In this document: in pieces, positions 12,561 to 25,679 of the stretch
Numbering within the stretch: position 1 is the stretch's first letter
Layout: each line of letters starts with the position of its first letter
NCBI GenBank assembly: GCA_016617855.1
Contig: JAECUM010004979.1
Location: 1 to 64,000 of the forward strand
DNA length: 64,000 bases
Origin: Megalonaias nervosa
Taxonomy: Eukaryota > Mollusca > Bivalvia > Unionida > Unionidae
Direction of reading: 5' to 3'
Position numbers and translations under genes: made by a program
Notes under the pieces: generated by a model
Database searches by the model: none
Seen by the model: the letters and a program-made list of their open reading frames with translations, nothing else
Told to the model about the DNA's origin: nothing

Positions 12561-12839
12561 ATAGGAGGAGGGGATGCTGAGCATCCAACTTCTACCTTGG
12601 GTATCTTTCTAGGGAATGATGGTTGACTCTCTATGTGAATGATAACCTGTTCTCCTAATTACATAAGCAACACAGCCTGGGTCACTTGATCTGTGACCTT
12701 TACATATGGTTAAGAAGATGACTGTTGAAATCTTCTTACTGGTGAATCCAGCGAAGCTAACAGGCTGTGTTGATTGATCTAGTTGGGTCTGGAGGCTGTC
12801 TGTGCTACCACCACTGGATCAACCAGATGTAAGGTTTTC

Positions 12840-13180
12840 CTCTGTGACGCTAAATCTTTTAGATAAATACTCAAGGTTTACTCTGCATGCCAGCCAACAG
12901 CTTTTATTACATCTCAGTTTGAAACATTATGTTCAGATGCTAGGCTCACAGAGATGGCTTAAAGCTTCTAAGCTGTAATCTTCATGAGGCGACTCTGATC
13001 TGTTGAGACATCAGAGAACACAGAGCGTACAACGCACTTCAGCCATGAAGCAAGGGCTTGAAGGGTGATATTCTTTGTCCTGGCATTCACCAGAAGGCAG
13101 ATGCATTTGTATGTGCCATGACTTATCTCTTATGTCTTTCAAGTAGAACTTGACAGCACAAACAGGGTCTAGCATGGCTG
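12840..13180 (-). pseudogene. DIRS tyrosine recombinase remnant
   Basis: Minus-strand fragments in changing frames match the DIRS recombinase layout: LDPVCAVKFYLKD, then ITLQALASWLKCVV, then VIKAVGWHAE followed by LSIYLKDL. The GW...YLKDL end corresponds to the C-terminal catalytic box that carries the Tyr nucleophile. The His/Arg box before it is not clearly preserved. Confidence 0.55.
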
Positions 13181-14659
13181 CTGTTCTCAACCTGACTATG
13201 AAAGAAAGTGAGCAAGTGACAACTCTTTGGTGACTGACAGATGGTAAGCTATGTTTGGCTACAAAGCTTGGTTGTGTCAACAGAACCACCAAGCTCTCTT
13301 ATCTAAAATGAAGAGTTAGGGTTGAGAGAAAGGGCATGCAACTCATCTACCCTTTTGCATGTGGAAGCTAAAGCTATCATGAAACATATATGATAGTAAC
13401 TATAGAGAAGTGTGGGCTAGAGGCTCGAATTGAATCAAATCAAGCCATATTAAAATCCAGGATTGGTTCCATTTTCAAACAGAGTGGGATTTTGGTCAAT
13501 TGAGACCAAAATGGGCTGAAAAATCAGAGCGGTCTTTATTATACCCCAAAACATGTCTGCCATTATGCTGGATGAGGGACGATGTTTTTGGTATGGCACC
13601 AATCCCTGAAAACACGCTACTTTCCCTCAAAAGCCTTCAGAGTGGAGGGTCTTCATGCTCTTGAGATTCTCTCCACAATCAAAGGTTTAAATTGTCTCTC
13701 TGGAAGTCTGTCCTGATAAGAGCCAAGCATGGAGAAGAGGATGGACAGGGCAGGAATGTAACACTTATAACCGTGGTTGCTTGAGAAGATTCGGGTTGGC
13801 TGGAATCTTTCTGGGCAGATCTATTGTTAGACTGAGCAGATTGGAGACTCAGGACTTGAGCCATCTGCGAGGGGTTATGAGAATCATCTTGCAACCCTCC
13901 CAACTGACTGACAGTACATCCATGGCTCAAGCTTCTGGGTCTTGGACTGGAGAGATAAAGGTGGGTAACTTGTGAATCTACCTTGTTGCAAAAGGTTGAT
14001 GATCAGACACCCGCAAAGTGCACAAATCCTAGTGAAGACCGACTGATGGAGCTACCATCTGATGTGAAGGACTTGACCTCTTCTGGAGATAGTGTCAGCC
14101 AAGACACTGAATCTGCTGGAAATGTGTCTGATTTGTTCGCTGAAATGGAGATTGTCACACCAGTGTAGAAACTGCCAAATCAGAACACATAGGTTGGGTG
14201 ATTTGGTGCCTCTGTTTGAGGAGATAGGTCACCACCAGAGTTGTTGGACCTAATGAGGACTGTTTTGCCTGAGAGTTGATCTTTTCAGAAGTTAAAGGCA
14301 TTGATGACATCCTTCATTTCTAGCATGCTGATGTAGAGAGGCCATTCCCCTGGCTCCCACATGCTGCTGATGGTAATGAAATTTGGCAACAAGTGGGTAC
14401 CCCAACAGTGCACACTTGGGTCAGTCTATACCATTATTTCCACTTAAGGCATCTCCAGCAGAATTTCCCATGGTCAGCCTACATGGGTTGTGCTACTAAC
14501 ACAGGAATGATCAAATCTCAGGTATGATCATGACTGTATGATCGAGGGGTCTTAAAACAGGGTGCCAGTGTGCTCGCAGGGTTATTTCCAAGGGGCGCAT
14601 AAAAAGGCAGCCAAGTGGTATCAAGTCCACTGCTGCAATGAATAAACCGAGGAGTTGCA

Positions 14660-15250
14660 AAACTCTCTCACTGAAATCAAAGTCCTGTTGGAAATGGACC
14701 AGACAAGTTCAAAGATTCTGTTTACATGAAGTCACACCAGATTCTGGTTGGCCAAAAATTCCATGCCCAGATGTGACAAAATCCTGGGATGGATGGAGGT
14801 CTGACTTTTCCCAGTTCACTAGAATGCCTAGATGAGGAATGCACCATTTGTTTCTGGAGGATGTTGTCCAGGTATGCTGCCATCATTGGCAATGAAGTCA
14901 AATGGAACAGGGTGATGATGCAATCCATAATCTTGGTAAAAGCCCAAAGGCTGATGCAGAAGCCCAGGGTAAGAACTTTAAAGTGATAAACTGTTTCACT
15001 CTAAGCAAAACAGAAAAATTTTCATGACACAGGGGGATAGGGACATGAAAATATGTGTCAGTCTGATCGAAACCAACTGCAGATTCATCCTGTTCAACAG
15101 AGGTGGATCTCACTCACAAGATCTGGAATTTATCAGGCACAGTCAACTGGTTAAGGAGACTCAAGTCAAGGATGGTTCTCAACTTGTCGTTTGCTTTCCG
15201 AATAAGAAACAGCCTTGAATAAAAGCCCAGATTGTGGTCTTGGCACAAGT
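14660..15250 (-). pseudogene. DIRS reverse transcriptase remnant
   Basis: Minus-strand translation in shifting frames gives the DIRS-type RT order: RTILDLSLLNQLTVP, then DQTDTYFHVPIPLCHENF, then a hydrophobic block, AAYLDNILQ at the catalytic YLDD position, and VNWEKSDLHPSQDF. The second catalytic Asp of the YLDD box reads as Asn. Stops and frameshifts lie between the blocks, so no intact protein remains. Confidence 0.68.
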
Positions 15251-15442
15251 TCCACCATCTTTTGTTGTTTTTTATGAGTGATAGTTTCTCCTGTTGTACA
15301 AAGGCATCCTTCTCCTAATCTGATGGTGCATCCATGAAGAGGGGAAAAGGAAAAGGGAGGGGGTTGTTGATGAATGAAACCTGAAGCCCCTCCCAAATGA
15401 CCTGGATCACCCCCCCCATCCCCCGTTCGGTTTCTTACTGCC

Positions 15443-17200
15443 TCAATATGATGGCTTCTTGGGGTTGATACTGGTATACATGTGACTGAAAAGACCCCCT
15501 GTCCCAAGGCCACTTAAAATACCTTCACACTGGCGGGGGCTGAGTGGTTCCAAACACCCATGTGGGTTTGGTGGCAATGACGAGGTTTGAGCAACGAGGG
15601 TCACAGACATACAACATGTCATATTATGTGTAAATTGGCCAAAGCCATCAGCGTATTGGCCATGGTATGGTGAGCAGCCCTGGTCAATAACCCTAGCAAT
15701 TCCAGCCATTGCCTCCCAAGCATAGCTCTTGCCAGGTGTTTCCATTGACTCTGAATGTGCCAATGAACCAAATTCAACACCAAAGAAGGAGTAACGACAT
15801 CCTGACCATGGCATGGAGCACATTTTGCCTGCCTTATAAAACAGACAAGCGAATATATGAACAGCTGCTAGATTCTTGTCAAATGCCGGGAGATCAGTGC
15901 TAAAAAGGCATCTGTTGCCACCACAAGGACGGTGTCTCTCCCTCATCATCATGACCAACCAATTCTTTAGCACTGTAGTCCTTAGCAGCGATATGGGGGT
16001 GAAGGGCATTCTGAAGTAGTCAACACCCTATAAATGTCCTTGATGGCGGCTGGAAAGCTACTTCAGTCTGTTCCATGGTCGCATCTGAGCATGATGTGAA
16101 GAATGGTTGATTTGAAGGAGTGTCATTGCACTCACTGTACACTGAGGCCCAAACTGGGTCTAACTGCAGCTCTGGAGAAGACATACCAGATGGCATGAAG
16201 ACTCAAGTGAATCCCTATGAAAACATCACTAGCTCTCCCTTGTAGACAAGCAGTGAATATACGGCAGTCCAGCACTGCCAGCTGGTTTGGCTGGCAAATG
16301 GTTAACCTGGAAGCTGATAGTATCAAAGACGGTCCAGCTATAATCAGTACCAGCCGCTCCAAGGGCCTGGCTGTACAAAAAGATTTCTCACTGAAATCTT
16401 CTTCAGAGTAAGGGTATGTTGCCGACGGTACAGTTAGATGATCTGTCACATAGATCCACCTAAATCATAGTTGACTGGACCGATTCAACAAAAAGGACCC
16501 AATTGGATGGCCGGTGATGGCAGGATGGTCAGTTTTATTATGCATTGGATGCAAGGGATCCACTACAAACCCCATGCTTCTGAACTTGTAAGTCTGAAGA
16601 CCATGCTCTGCGATGCAGGTGGACTTATGCCCACTGGGCTGCCAAATATTGGGGAACACTGCCCCAATGAGTCAGAAATGCAAGTGACAAAGTAACTGGC
16701 TGGTTCATCTTCTCAAAAGGTCTTCTGTGCTGGACCATTGGTGATGTCTGGATGGCTAGTAATGGTGCGGTGGTATAAGATGGTGGATCTTGTATGAACC
16801 CCATGTGCCCTGACTTACAGGCCCAAAGGCCAAGCTTGGACATAGGGGGGAACTTATACCCACTTGGCTGCCTAAAATTTGGGAACATTCCCCAATGAGT
16901 TGGTATTGCCAACAATGAACTATAGGTTGACTTCTTTGACTTATTTCTCCTTCCCTTCAATTCAATGCCATGTGAACTATTGCTCTGAATGTACATTTGA
17001 TGCAATTTATAGACATTCTCCTGAAATGACATAAGTGAAAACAAAGCATAGATTAGCAAATCAGTATATGACTGTCGAGCTAATACTATAGCCAAGACAT
17101 TCTCTGACCATGAATTACACACGCTGCATATTACAGATGATGTACGCATAGTATATACAAAACAAGAGTCATGGTAGACTTCCATGCTCTGAAGTTGCAT
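15443..17200 (-). pseudogene. DIRS gag-like region with an internal duplication
   Basis: Two minus-strand open stretches (16625-17200 and 15443-16009) have no recognised domain and lie where DIRS gag is expected. Copies of about 190-230 bp at 16490-16690 and 16740-16915 resemble each other (shared GGTGGAT, AACCCCATG and CCCAATGAGT blocks), a diverged tandem duplication. I do not call them independent genes. Confidence 0.4.
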
Positions 17201-17333
17201 TATAGCATTATGTGATTAACTAGTAATACTGCAGCCAACACTTTCTCTGACCACGAATTATACACATTCTGCTTAAATGGCACAAAAAGAGAAAGCAAGG
17301 CATAAATTAGTAATTCAACATGTTACTAACTCT

Positions 17334-17336
<3 letters not shown>

Positions 17337-17385
<49 letters not shown>
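17337..17385. repeat. (TA)n microsatellite inside the DIRS element
   Basis: About 24 uninterrupted TA units in the 5' part of the DIRS element. Confidence 0.95.
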
Positions 17386-17387
<2 letters not shown>

Positions 17388-17759
17388 GCTATGAACTTAT
17401 GCATTCATGTATTTAGTTGACCTTTCTACTGAAATGATACTTTGAAGGGAAAAATCACTGCATACATTTGCAATGCAGCATGTATATAATTTGCTAAAAC
17501 CAACTCCGTTACAAATGGAGCAAACAAAAAAGTCAAAGTTGCACTAACTTGTAATGACCTTTTACAGGTCAACGATAATGTGGGTGACATGGTCTTAAAA
17601 GGATGAAGTCCCTAAAGGTGACAAAGCACTCAAATTGTCAGAAACTGTTAAAAAGAATATATACAACCTGCAGCAAAATGATTAATCAACACAATAAATC
17701 CAAATGGAACATTGGATGATTCAATCAGAACACAAAAATGGCTTGAATTGATGGAGAAT

Positions 17760-17970
17760 AAACTGAATGATGTTTCCAGTACAGCAGCGAAGCTGAAAAC
17801 TGGCAACACCTGGCGGTGGCAAGGAGAGTTAATGAACAACCATTATTGCCCTTTGTCTATATGAGATAGACAAGAAAAGATGATTTTTGTATTTTAGTTT
17901 GCTGGATTCACCAGACAGCAAGCTAATATTCCAAATGTAATGTGATTGGGGAATGTATTCAAGGGAGAAA
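17760..17970. repeat. DIRS terminal inverted repeat (5' end of element)
   Basis: Reverse complement of this stretch aligns with 12215-12430 over about 200 bp with scattered differences, showing age. Confidence 0.62.
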
Positions 17971-18237
17971 CACAGCATTTTTATTATCTGGAAACACATA
18001 CAGCTTCCTATCATGCTGAATTCAAATATGATGCTCAACAATGCTAGTAACTTTCTCCTCCGTGAATATCTCTTTTATTTCTATCAAGGCATATGGCTGA
18101 CACCTACTTATGGCACTATGATACTTTTTCTTCTTATCTCTTGATACACACTATTCCCTTATGGACTGCCCATATATAGTCAGTCATAAAACCTGCAATG
18201 TGGAAGTTTGGAATGTTTTAATAATCTCTGCTCATGT

Positions 18238-18295
<58 letters not shown>

Positions 18296-21230
18296 TGAGC
18301 TGAAATGCTTACTGACCATTTTAATTCTAAGTACCCTTTTTACTATAATCATGAACACATTGAGCTTCCTATTACACTGAAATGAAATGCAATGCACATC
18401 AATATTGTTAACTTTCTCTTCAAGAATATTCCTTTTCGTCTTTATCTAATAACATCTTGGACACCTAAACCTGTCAAACTTATACTGTTCCACCTTCTCA
18501 TCTCTTGATACACAAAATACCCTTCTGACTTGCCTATATTTAAAATTGTGTCAACTACCGGTGTCACTAAATCACCTCCTTAGTTTCATTTCTAAAGCAC
18601 TCACGCCATGCCTTTTCAAATGACTAGACTGACTGTAGCACAATACAAACTGACTAACCCAAAGTCTTCAAAATGTCACACACAAAACAAAACCAATCAA
18701 TAGTTAACACAAATACAAGTATTCTCACTATAACATCAACATGATGTAAGTTGAATGGTTTCCCTATATATGGCCCAATTGATACACAATAGATTGTACT
18801 GTTCATAAACATGAACACATAAACTCAGGCTTCTCAACAGATATCACCCTCAACCACGTAATCTAAAAGAGTCAAAATGAAAATCTTAAAAGAGTCAGAA
18901 CTGAAATTTATAAAATCTTTAGTTTCTGACAGTCATGAGTTCATAGCTGGACTCATTCATTATTCATGAGCAAACTGTTCTTTAAGATTTCTAATCTCAT
19001 GTTGAATAAGGAAGAACACTTGTACAGTATTTTGTATGAAACATACAAACATACAGTGGACACAAATAACCATGACTGATTTTTGTTCAAGTTTTTTTAA
19101 TTCTAATTATGTATGACTTTGTATTCAACAGAAAAAGGATCAGAGCCCAAAGAAAACACTTTTTAGATACAGGCCCAGGGCTGGTGACTTTATAAATATC
19201 ACAACTCCTGATTAAAATTCCACAAGCCCAAACTCCAATTTCCATATGCCCAAAATTGCCCCATTTTTATTATTATTTGTTGCATAACACTACAATTATT
19301 GCTCTTCAAATATGAAAAGATAATGTGCATTTATTTGGAATTCAAAATATTTCACACAAAGCAAAGATTTTCTTCCAGGTCCTGAGGTCAGACATGGTCT
19401 AATTGCACTATCAAAATCCTCCTTACTCACTTGATCAACAGTGTTTAGGTTCATTAGCTTCTTGAGTGTGTCTTGATCTATACAGTTTATCTTTACACTT
19501 TTGATGTTGTTCATAGGTGCTGCTTATTATATTTAACCAGTAATGCATTACACTAATGTAAATGTGAGAAAAAGGGACAGCCCAATCATTACTCAATAAA
19601 CTTTAACTTAAAACACCTTGAGCAATGCAATAGCGGTTTAAAAAAGTCCAACTGAAAATCTAAATCCTTACCCAACTGCATTTCCTGAAATAATTTTTGG
19701 GGTGATTTTTCCTTTTTACCTCAACTATGTCAAAAGACAGCTCATTTTTAATCAAAGACTCAAAAGCCAACATAACCACATTTGAGTCTTTTATTACTTA
19801 TAATATCTCAAAAATGTCCCAAATTTTGCCTAAACTCTCCAGATACAACAATAAAGCAATCAATTAACAGCTTGTTGTGTATACAAAGAAATATAATGCT
19901 TTTAAGATGTATACCAAATTTGAGCTTTCATTACCATTATAGGTATTAAGAAGGAAAAACTTATAATAATAGAAAATATCAAGTTTGGTTGATTAATATT
20001 TAGAGAACTATATGCAGTGAATCTACAGTGGACAAGAAAATGAAATGTAAACAATGAAATAACTCAGTTGACAGTTTAAATTTCAAGGGTTCTGAAATTT
20101 TCTTCACTATTAAAAATACCGACCACAACTATACTATGTGGAAACTTTGATAACCAACTGGTTACAGATATGCATGTAATATTACTCAGTTATGGAGCTG
20201 TACTGACTGAATGAAGACCAATATGCCGCCTCTATTACAGTGCATCATAATGTTAGCCACATGTGAAATATGTAAGGCTCCTTGTGGAAGCAAAATGTAA
20301 CAGTCACTATTTCTTATCTAGTTAATATGCAACACCATCATTTCAATGCAATTATAAGACTTTATGCAGTTATCTACTGTGCACGAACGCAATAACAGCT
20401 TGCCTATTGTAACTTATAGATACCTTTCCCACAAACAGAAGGAATCTGTACATTCAGTTAGGTCTTTATAGTAAATAATGTCGCATTTTCCACTTATTTT
20501 GATCTATATATGGCTATACCACACTCACCCACCCTACGAAGAATTCGTTTTACCAACAATCGTTAATGACAAGGAACCATATGTTCATTTTCGGATGTTG
20601 GCGTTCATAAAATATTGATAAAAAAGAATGTTCCAATAAATCAAAATTTGTGTTATTTTAACGTCTTTGGTTCGTGAAACTAATGAATAAATTCCAGTTT
20701 TATCAAATCTTAATGACGACACCTCCTTTTCAAAGTACGGGAAGCTTCATGCTTAATTCCACGGTTGTCGAAGAAAGGATGCACTCAAGTTTTCCATGAT
20801 GGAAAAGGAAAATGGTGTAAAATCATAGAAGGCTGTGCAAAATTAAGTTTTAATACATTTTTAGGTTAAAATACATAATGTTTATTATAGATTAAATATA
20901 AACACAATTGTCTGCCTCGTCTAATTGTATACAGTACCTTTTACAGCTCAGCCTGTCACGAGTTGACTCCAGTCCATGCCATATAGAGTTTCTAAAGGGA
21001 CATAACTCTCTTTAAACTATGTATAGATTCACGGCCATTGTCAAGTACTGTCCTCAAGGGGCAGGGGTTATTTTTTCCTTTTTTATTGGGGGGGGGGGGT
21101 ATTTTTTTTTTTTTAACAATTTATTATATCGTCAACCTGTCAAATGTAAAAATGAATATAATAATATACGCCCTTAAAGTCAAAACGTCTATATATTTGG
21201 ATAGCTACACGAAATATAAGCATGTCATTC
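17971..21230. other. No gene seen; (TA)n at 18238-18286
   Basis: AT-rich sequence. A minus-strand ORF of 72 codons (19296-19514) ends near a GTGAGTAAG donor-like site but has no recognised domain. A G-run and T-run lie at 21087-21114. Confidence 0.45.
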
Positions 21231-22080
21231 CTTGACCTGCAAAATAAGTTTATGCACTCCAGCGGGTAAGTATAAAATACCAAAAGGACTACTTCTTTTG
21301 GCACATAGGACTTTCAATTTGGTTATAAAAGCCGTTCAAGATTGTTTTTTAAGACTTAAAGCAGATGACTTTAAAAACAAAAACAAAAAAACAATGTTTA
21401 TCAATCTAAATTTTTTATAAAAACATATGTAGACAAACTTTGATTGAAACCCAAATTGTTGTTCAGCGCATACGGAGTACACAAACGGACCTCCCGACTG
21501 CAAAAAGAACCGCAAACGGACTATTTGTTTATCAATCAAGTTTTTCCGGGTCTTTATTTGAATGTTTAAAACAGATAACTCTTAAAGGACAATGCTGATA
21601 AATGTTTATCATTCGAAACATGTAAACAAAAATATGGAAATAAACTTTGATTTAGCCAAAAGGTTTGTTCAGCGCATACACAGTATGCGAAAATGACTCC
21701 TTTTGCAAAAAGAACCTTTTGTATTTGTTTGCAAAAGCGTTCAAGATTGTTTATAAAGCATATACTTAAAAAAAATAATGTTTAATGCATAATTATCATT
21801 CAATATAAATAAACACTATGTAAATAAACTTGGATTTGATCAAGAGTATTGTTCAGTGCGTGCCGAATATGCACAAAGGGGATTCTCAACTGCAAAAAGG
21901 GACTTCTTATTTATAAGTAAAATCCTTCCATTAGTTTAGTTTAAATTTAAAGCAGATAACTGTTAAAGGAGCAAAGTTGATATATGTTTATGATTCGAAA
22001 GAATATTTTTAAAAAAGGATGTAAATAAACTTTTATATAACCAAACTTGTTGCATTACAGAGACTTGGCAAACAGGAATT
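21230..22080. repeat. Degenerate tandem repeat of about 200 bp
   Basis: AAACTTTGATT or AATAAACTT, followed by TTGTTCAG(C/T)GC, recurs near 21430, 21645, 21826 and 22022. Each unit also holds TGCAAAAAG and a CAGATAACT(C/G)TTAAAGGA block. Confidence 0.65.
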
Positions 22081-22299
22081 GTTAGGGTTTGTAAAGAAAA
22101 AAATTGTCGGAACATTTATCAAAAACAACATTTATTTGCTACCAATATGTTTAAAAAAATATTCCAACGAATCAAAATATATATTTCGCATTCAGATTTT
22201 TATTATAACAAATGAACACGTATACATAAAACATGATAATGATGTCTTAATAAAACACACACAAGCACACACAAATAATTTATTAACTTGAACAGAGTA

Positions 22300-22301
22300 T
22301 G

Positions 22302-22339
<38 letters not shown>
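22300..22339. repeat. (ATA)n microsatellite
   Basis: About 13 ATA units. Confidence 0.95.
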
Positions 22340-22340
<1 letters not shown>

Positions 22341-22394
22341 TATAAAATATTAAATATATACTGATCGACAGAGGTCCTTTTTACGCCTGCACGT

Positions 22395-23740
22395 TTAACC
22401 AAGTAGCAGCTTTACCAAATTTAGGTTAATAATTGGCGTTTGGAGTAGTTGATCGTTCTGTGCGTTTTGTTTTTGTTTGATATGGGTTTTTTTCACAGCT
22501 GATGCTGTCAGCAGAGACCGTCTCCCATCAGTAGAAGTTACAAAGTTGTTTGTTGGGTTTTTTTCCACTATAAGTTTAAAATGGTAGCATGCGTTTATCT
22601 CTCTGTGCTTCAGCAGTTTGTCAGTTGTCGATATGGAGTAGATGATGATTAAATGGTTCATAAAATTTGATGTTACCCTGATCTCTTATCGCGAGATATC
22701 TCTCTGCTTGCTAGCCTGGAACTATATCATGCAATGTTTGCACAATTCTGGGCATTTCCGACACTGTCCAGTCTACGACCGACTGCAAAACATGATTCCC
22801 ACTAGCAGAATTGTTGTTTGTCCAGTTTGTTGATATTTTGCAGTTCTTGGCAGGCTCCATATCATGTTCAGGCAGTAAAGGTAGTAGATTGTTATCAATG
22901 TATGGTCTTAATTGTTTTGGACCAGCATGCTCGTCTTTGATATCGGTACAATCTAAATTTTTCACCGGCATGCTCGTCTTTGATATCAGTACAATCCCTT
23001 AATATATTAATACGTGTGTTGTATGTGTAAACATCTTTACTTTCTACTAAACCATCCTTTCCAAAGACTTCATTAATTAATTTACCTCGTACTGGTTTTG
23101 GATATCAGATCTTCCATATACCGAGCAGTTTTTAAATGTCGGGTACAGAGCACAGGAGTACATCTTACAAAGCAGCGTCGAACTGCGTTCCTGTTTGTTA
23201 AGTCATCGTCACTCCCAATTGTACGGTGTAAAACTTCCAGATCGTGTATGCATGAATGACGAGTAAGCCCCAGTTATCGAAATAGTATGAAGATTGTGGG
23301 TCCAAAACATACTTGATAGAATGGCGAATTACCGACACCAGACCGGTGTAACCGTCGGTGTCACATGAAATTCTCCTATGTTTTAAATCTGATCAATGCC
23401 TAATACACAACAGCCACCCTTACAACAGAAACCTTTAATATCTTTGATTTGCTGCGCAGTATAAAGTGTCACTAAAGGATGATTAAGGCCACTGATGTGT
23501 TTGACACTTTTCACAAATTCGTGTCTTTGTAATTTCTTCCACACAAATAACATTATCTGCTGCATCGTGGTATTCAAACGGCTGTCGAGATGCATTATTT
23601 ATTGCATTTTTTCAAGTTCTTTAATTGTATTTTATTTCTTTGTTTCTGAAAGTCGTCATCGGTTTCCTTATTCAAGCGACTTCCCACAACCTTTGCAGTA
23701 TCCCGATTCAGCTGTTCTTCAATACATTGTGCATATACTT
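22395..23740 (-). pseudogene. Probable MULE-type DNA transposase remnant
   Basis: Minus-strand pieces in several frames: DTAKVVGSRLNKETDDDFQ, then LFVWKKLQRHEFVKSVKHIS, GFCCKGGCCVLGID, LCTRHLKT, and NWTNNNSASGNHVLQSVVDW. The LCxxHLK box and its spacing recall MULE-domain transposases that are abundant in bivalves. This is from memory of the family and not a search. Frameshifts and stops show decay. A (TAA)n array lies just past its 3' end. Confidence 0.42.
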
Positions 23741-23890
23741 TTGTTCTTATATATGGTATATTTTGATCTGCACGAATGGTATGTGCACATACTTTTGTTT
23801 TTATATACACTGTATTCTGATCTGCACGAATGGTACGTGCACATACTTTTGTTCTTATATACGATGTATTCTAATCTGCACGAATGGCAT
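23729..23890. repeat. 54-bp minisatellite, three copies
   Basis: Units begin GTGCA(T/C)ATACTTTTGTT at 23729, 23783 and 23837, exactly 54 bp apart, with few differences. Sits at the 5' side of the MULE-like remnant. Confidence 0.9.
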
Positions 23891-24695
23891 TACACATTGC
23901 CTGAGTGGAAACGTACGAATATATTCCACAATTGCTACATTTGTTGGTAGACATGTCATGAAACTGGGACAATTTTTTAACCATGTTATCCTTCGTTTGA
24001 AATTATGTTTTCTTACTTGTGGAGCTTTTAGAATTTGGTATAGCCTATGCAATGTTAATATGTCACTTACATTTGGTTGTGATACGCAAATATGGAAAAC
24101 AATAACGTAGCTTGTATGGTTCATTTTAGCGACAAAAGCGAGATTTTATTTAGAATAGGTAATATAATAATGTTCTATCTACCAACTTACTTCACAGTAG
24201 ATACAGTCAGTGTTACGGTTTTGGGAGCACTCAGCACAAGTGAGGGCGATATTATCGTAGGGTCTACGAAACGAAGTTACTGAAAAGTGTATACACAAAG
24301 AGGCAGAGTCATGTGATATGTTTTATTAAAGAAGTACATAGAGCCACATGGACCTTAATCCGGCCCTGGCACAAGTGTATTTCAGCATTTTGACAATGAA
24401 CTAATATAACGGTCATCATAAAAAAATTAATATATACGTCTAGGCAAAACCTGCTTTTGTCACATAAACCAATCATCATTTAATTCTCGGCAAACGTCTT
24501 TCATGTTATTTATTAATTTAAACAAATCCTGTCATCATGAACTGATGCTAATTGAATCACAAAAGAAGTAATTCTCTAACGCTTCTAATAAATCGTGACA
24601 AATAAAGTTGCAACAATCCAATATTACTGCTAACTGGATCCTATAAACTGCAATCAACACCATGATTCACATAAACAGACGATTAAAATAAAGTT

Positions 24696-24860
24696 GTGAT
24701 AAACCGTCTTAAATTTCTACTGTTTGATTACATATGTGATAAACCGTCTTAAATTTCTACTGTTTGACTACATATGTGATAAACCGTCTTAAATTTCTAC
24801 TGTTTGAATGCATATGTGATAAACCGTCTTAAATTTCTATTGTTTGATTACATATGTGAA
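24696..24860. repeat. 40-bp minisatellite, four copies
   Basis: GTGATAAACCGTCTTAAATT starts at 24696, 24736, 24776 and 24816, exactly 40 bp apart with 1-3 differences per unit. Confidence 0.93.
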
Positions 24861-25190
24861 AACTTAATTAAAGTAACCTCGATCAAAATGACGTTTTCGC
24901 ATAAAGTATCTGGCCGTGAATTAATTTGGGTTTTACTAATAAAGATATATAATAATAGCAGAATAAACCCAAATTGTAATTTTTAAAACTGAAATAAAGG
25001 CAGCAGTATTTAAATATTCCTCAAATATCTTGTCATTTACTAAATTAAATACATTTAATGTAAATTATTATAGATTAAAAAAAAACGTGTTTATTGATGA
25101 ATAATATACTTTTATGTATCTATAAAAAGACAACAATTCTTTACTCAACTGTATTTATTGCACAAACATATATTGTTTCAAATCATTAGT

Positions 25191-25430
25191 AGGGTCCTTG
25201 TTGTACACGGGGAAATCCTCTTTGCAACCAACAGTCCTATTAGTATTAACATAAAGGGTCCTTGTTGTACACGGGGAAATCCTCTTTTTGCAACCAGCAG
25301 TCCCATTAGTATTTGCATAAAGGGTCCTTGTTGTACACGAATAAATCCTCTTTGCAAAAGCAGTCCCATTAATATTAACATAAAGGGTCATATTTGTACA
25401 CAGGGAAATTACTTTTGCATGAACTGATTT
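25191..25430. repeat. 63-66-bp tandem repeat
   Basis: AGGGTCCTTGTTGTACAC starts near 25191, 25255 and 25321, with a degenerate fourth copy at 25384. Related fragments (GTACACGGGGAA and GGGTCCTTTTTGC) continue to about 25980. Confidence 0.88.
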
Positions 25431-25679
25431 GCTTACTCTAGTTTATTATTCAATACTAAAAATATGTTATTTTAACGACCCTTTGTGTATACGGGTAAAT
25501 CGTCTCTGGAGACCAGAAGTCTTTTTCCGACATAAAAGTCCTTTTAGTATTATCTTAAGGGATCTCTAATGTATACAATAAGGCATTTTGCAGCAACAAT
25601 TCCCGCTAGTATTTAACATAAAAGATTCTTTTTTTGTACACGGGGAATCCCTTTTTTGAAGAATGAAATACTTATATTC

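Larger units (their letters stand above)
12201..17970 (-). mobile_element. DIRS-type tyrosine-recombinase retrotransposon, decayed, with inverted terminal repeats
   Basis: About 5.8 kb. Order on the minus strand: terminal repeat (about 17970-17760), gag-like region (about 17200-15450), reverse transcriptase (about 15250-14660), a region where RNase H is expected, tyrosine recombinase (about 13180-12840), an internal complementary region (12470-12560), terminal repeat (12430-12201). The terminal repeats are inverted: both include a CACATTAC/GAATATT block, CATATAGACAAAGGGCAATA and a CACCGCCAG block. All coding parts are broken by stops and frameshifts. DIRS elements integrate by tyrosine recombinase without target duplications, and none is seen. 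Confidence 0.72.

Noticed and set aside
15443..17200. Two minus-strand ORFs of 188 and 191 aa as host genes
   Set aside because: They lie in the DIRS element and lack a recognised domain; treated as gag-like remnants.
23495..24110. Plus-strand ORFs of 151 and 161 aa
   Set aside because: Driven by the 54-bp repeat and antisense to the MULE-like remnant.
24696..24860. CRISPR-like array
   Set aside because: Units follow head to tail with no spacers, and the genome is eukaryotic.
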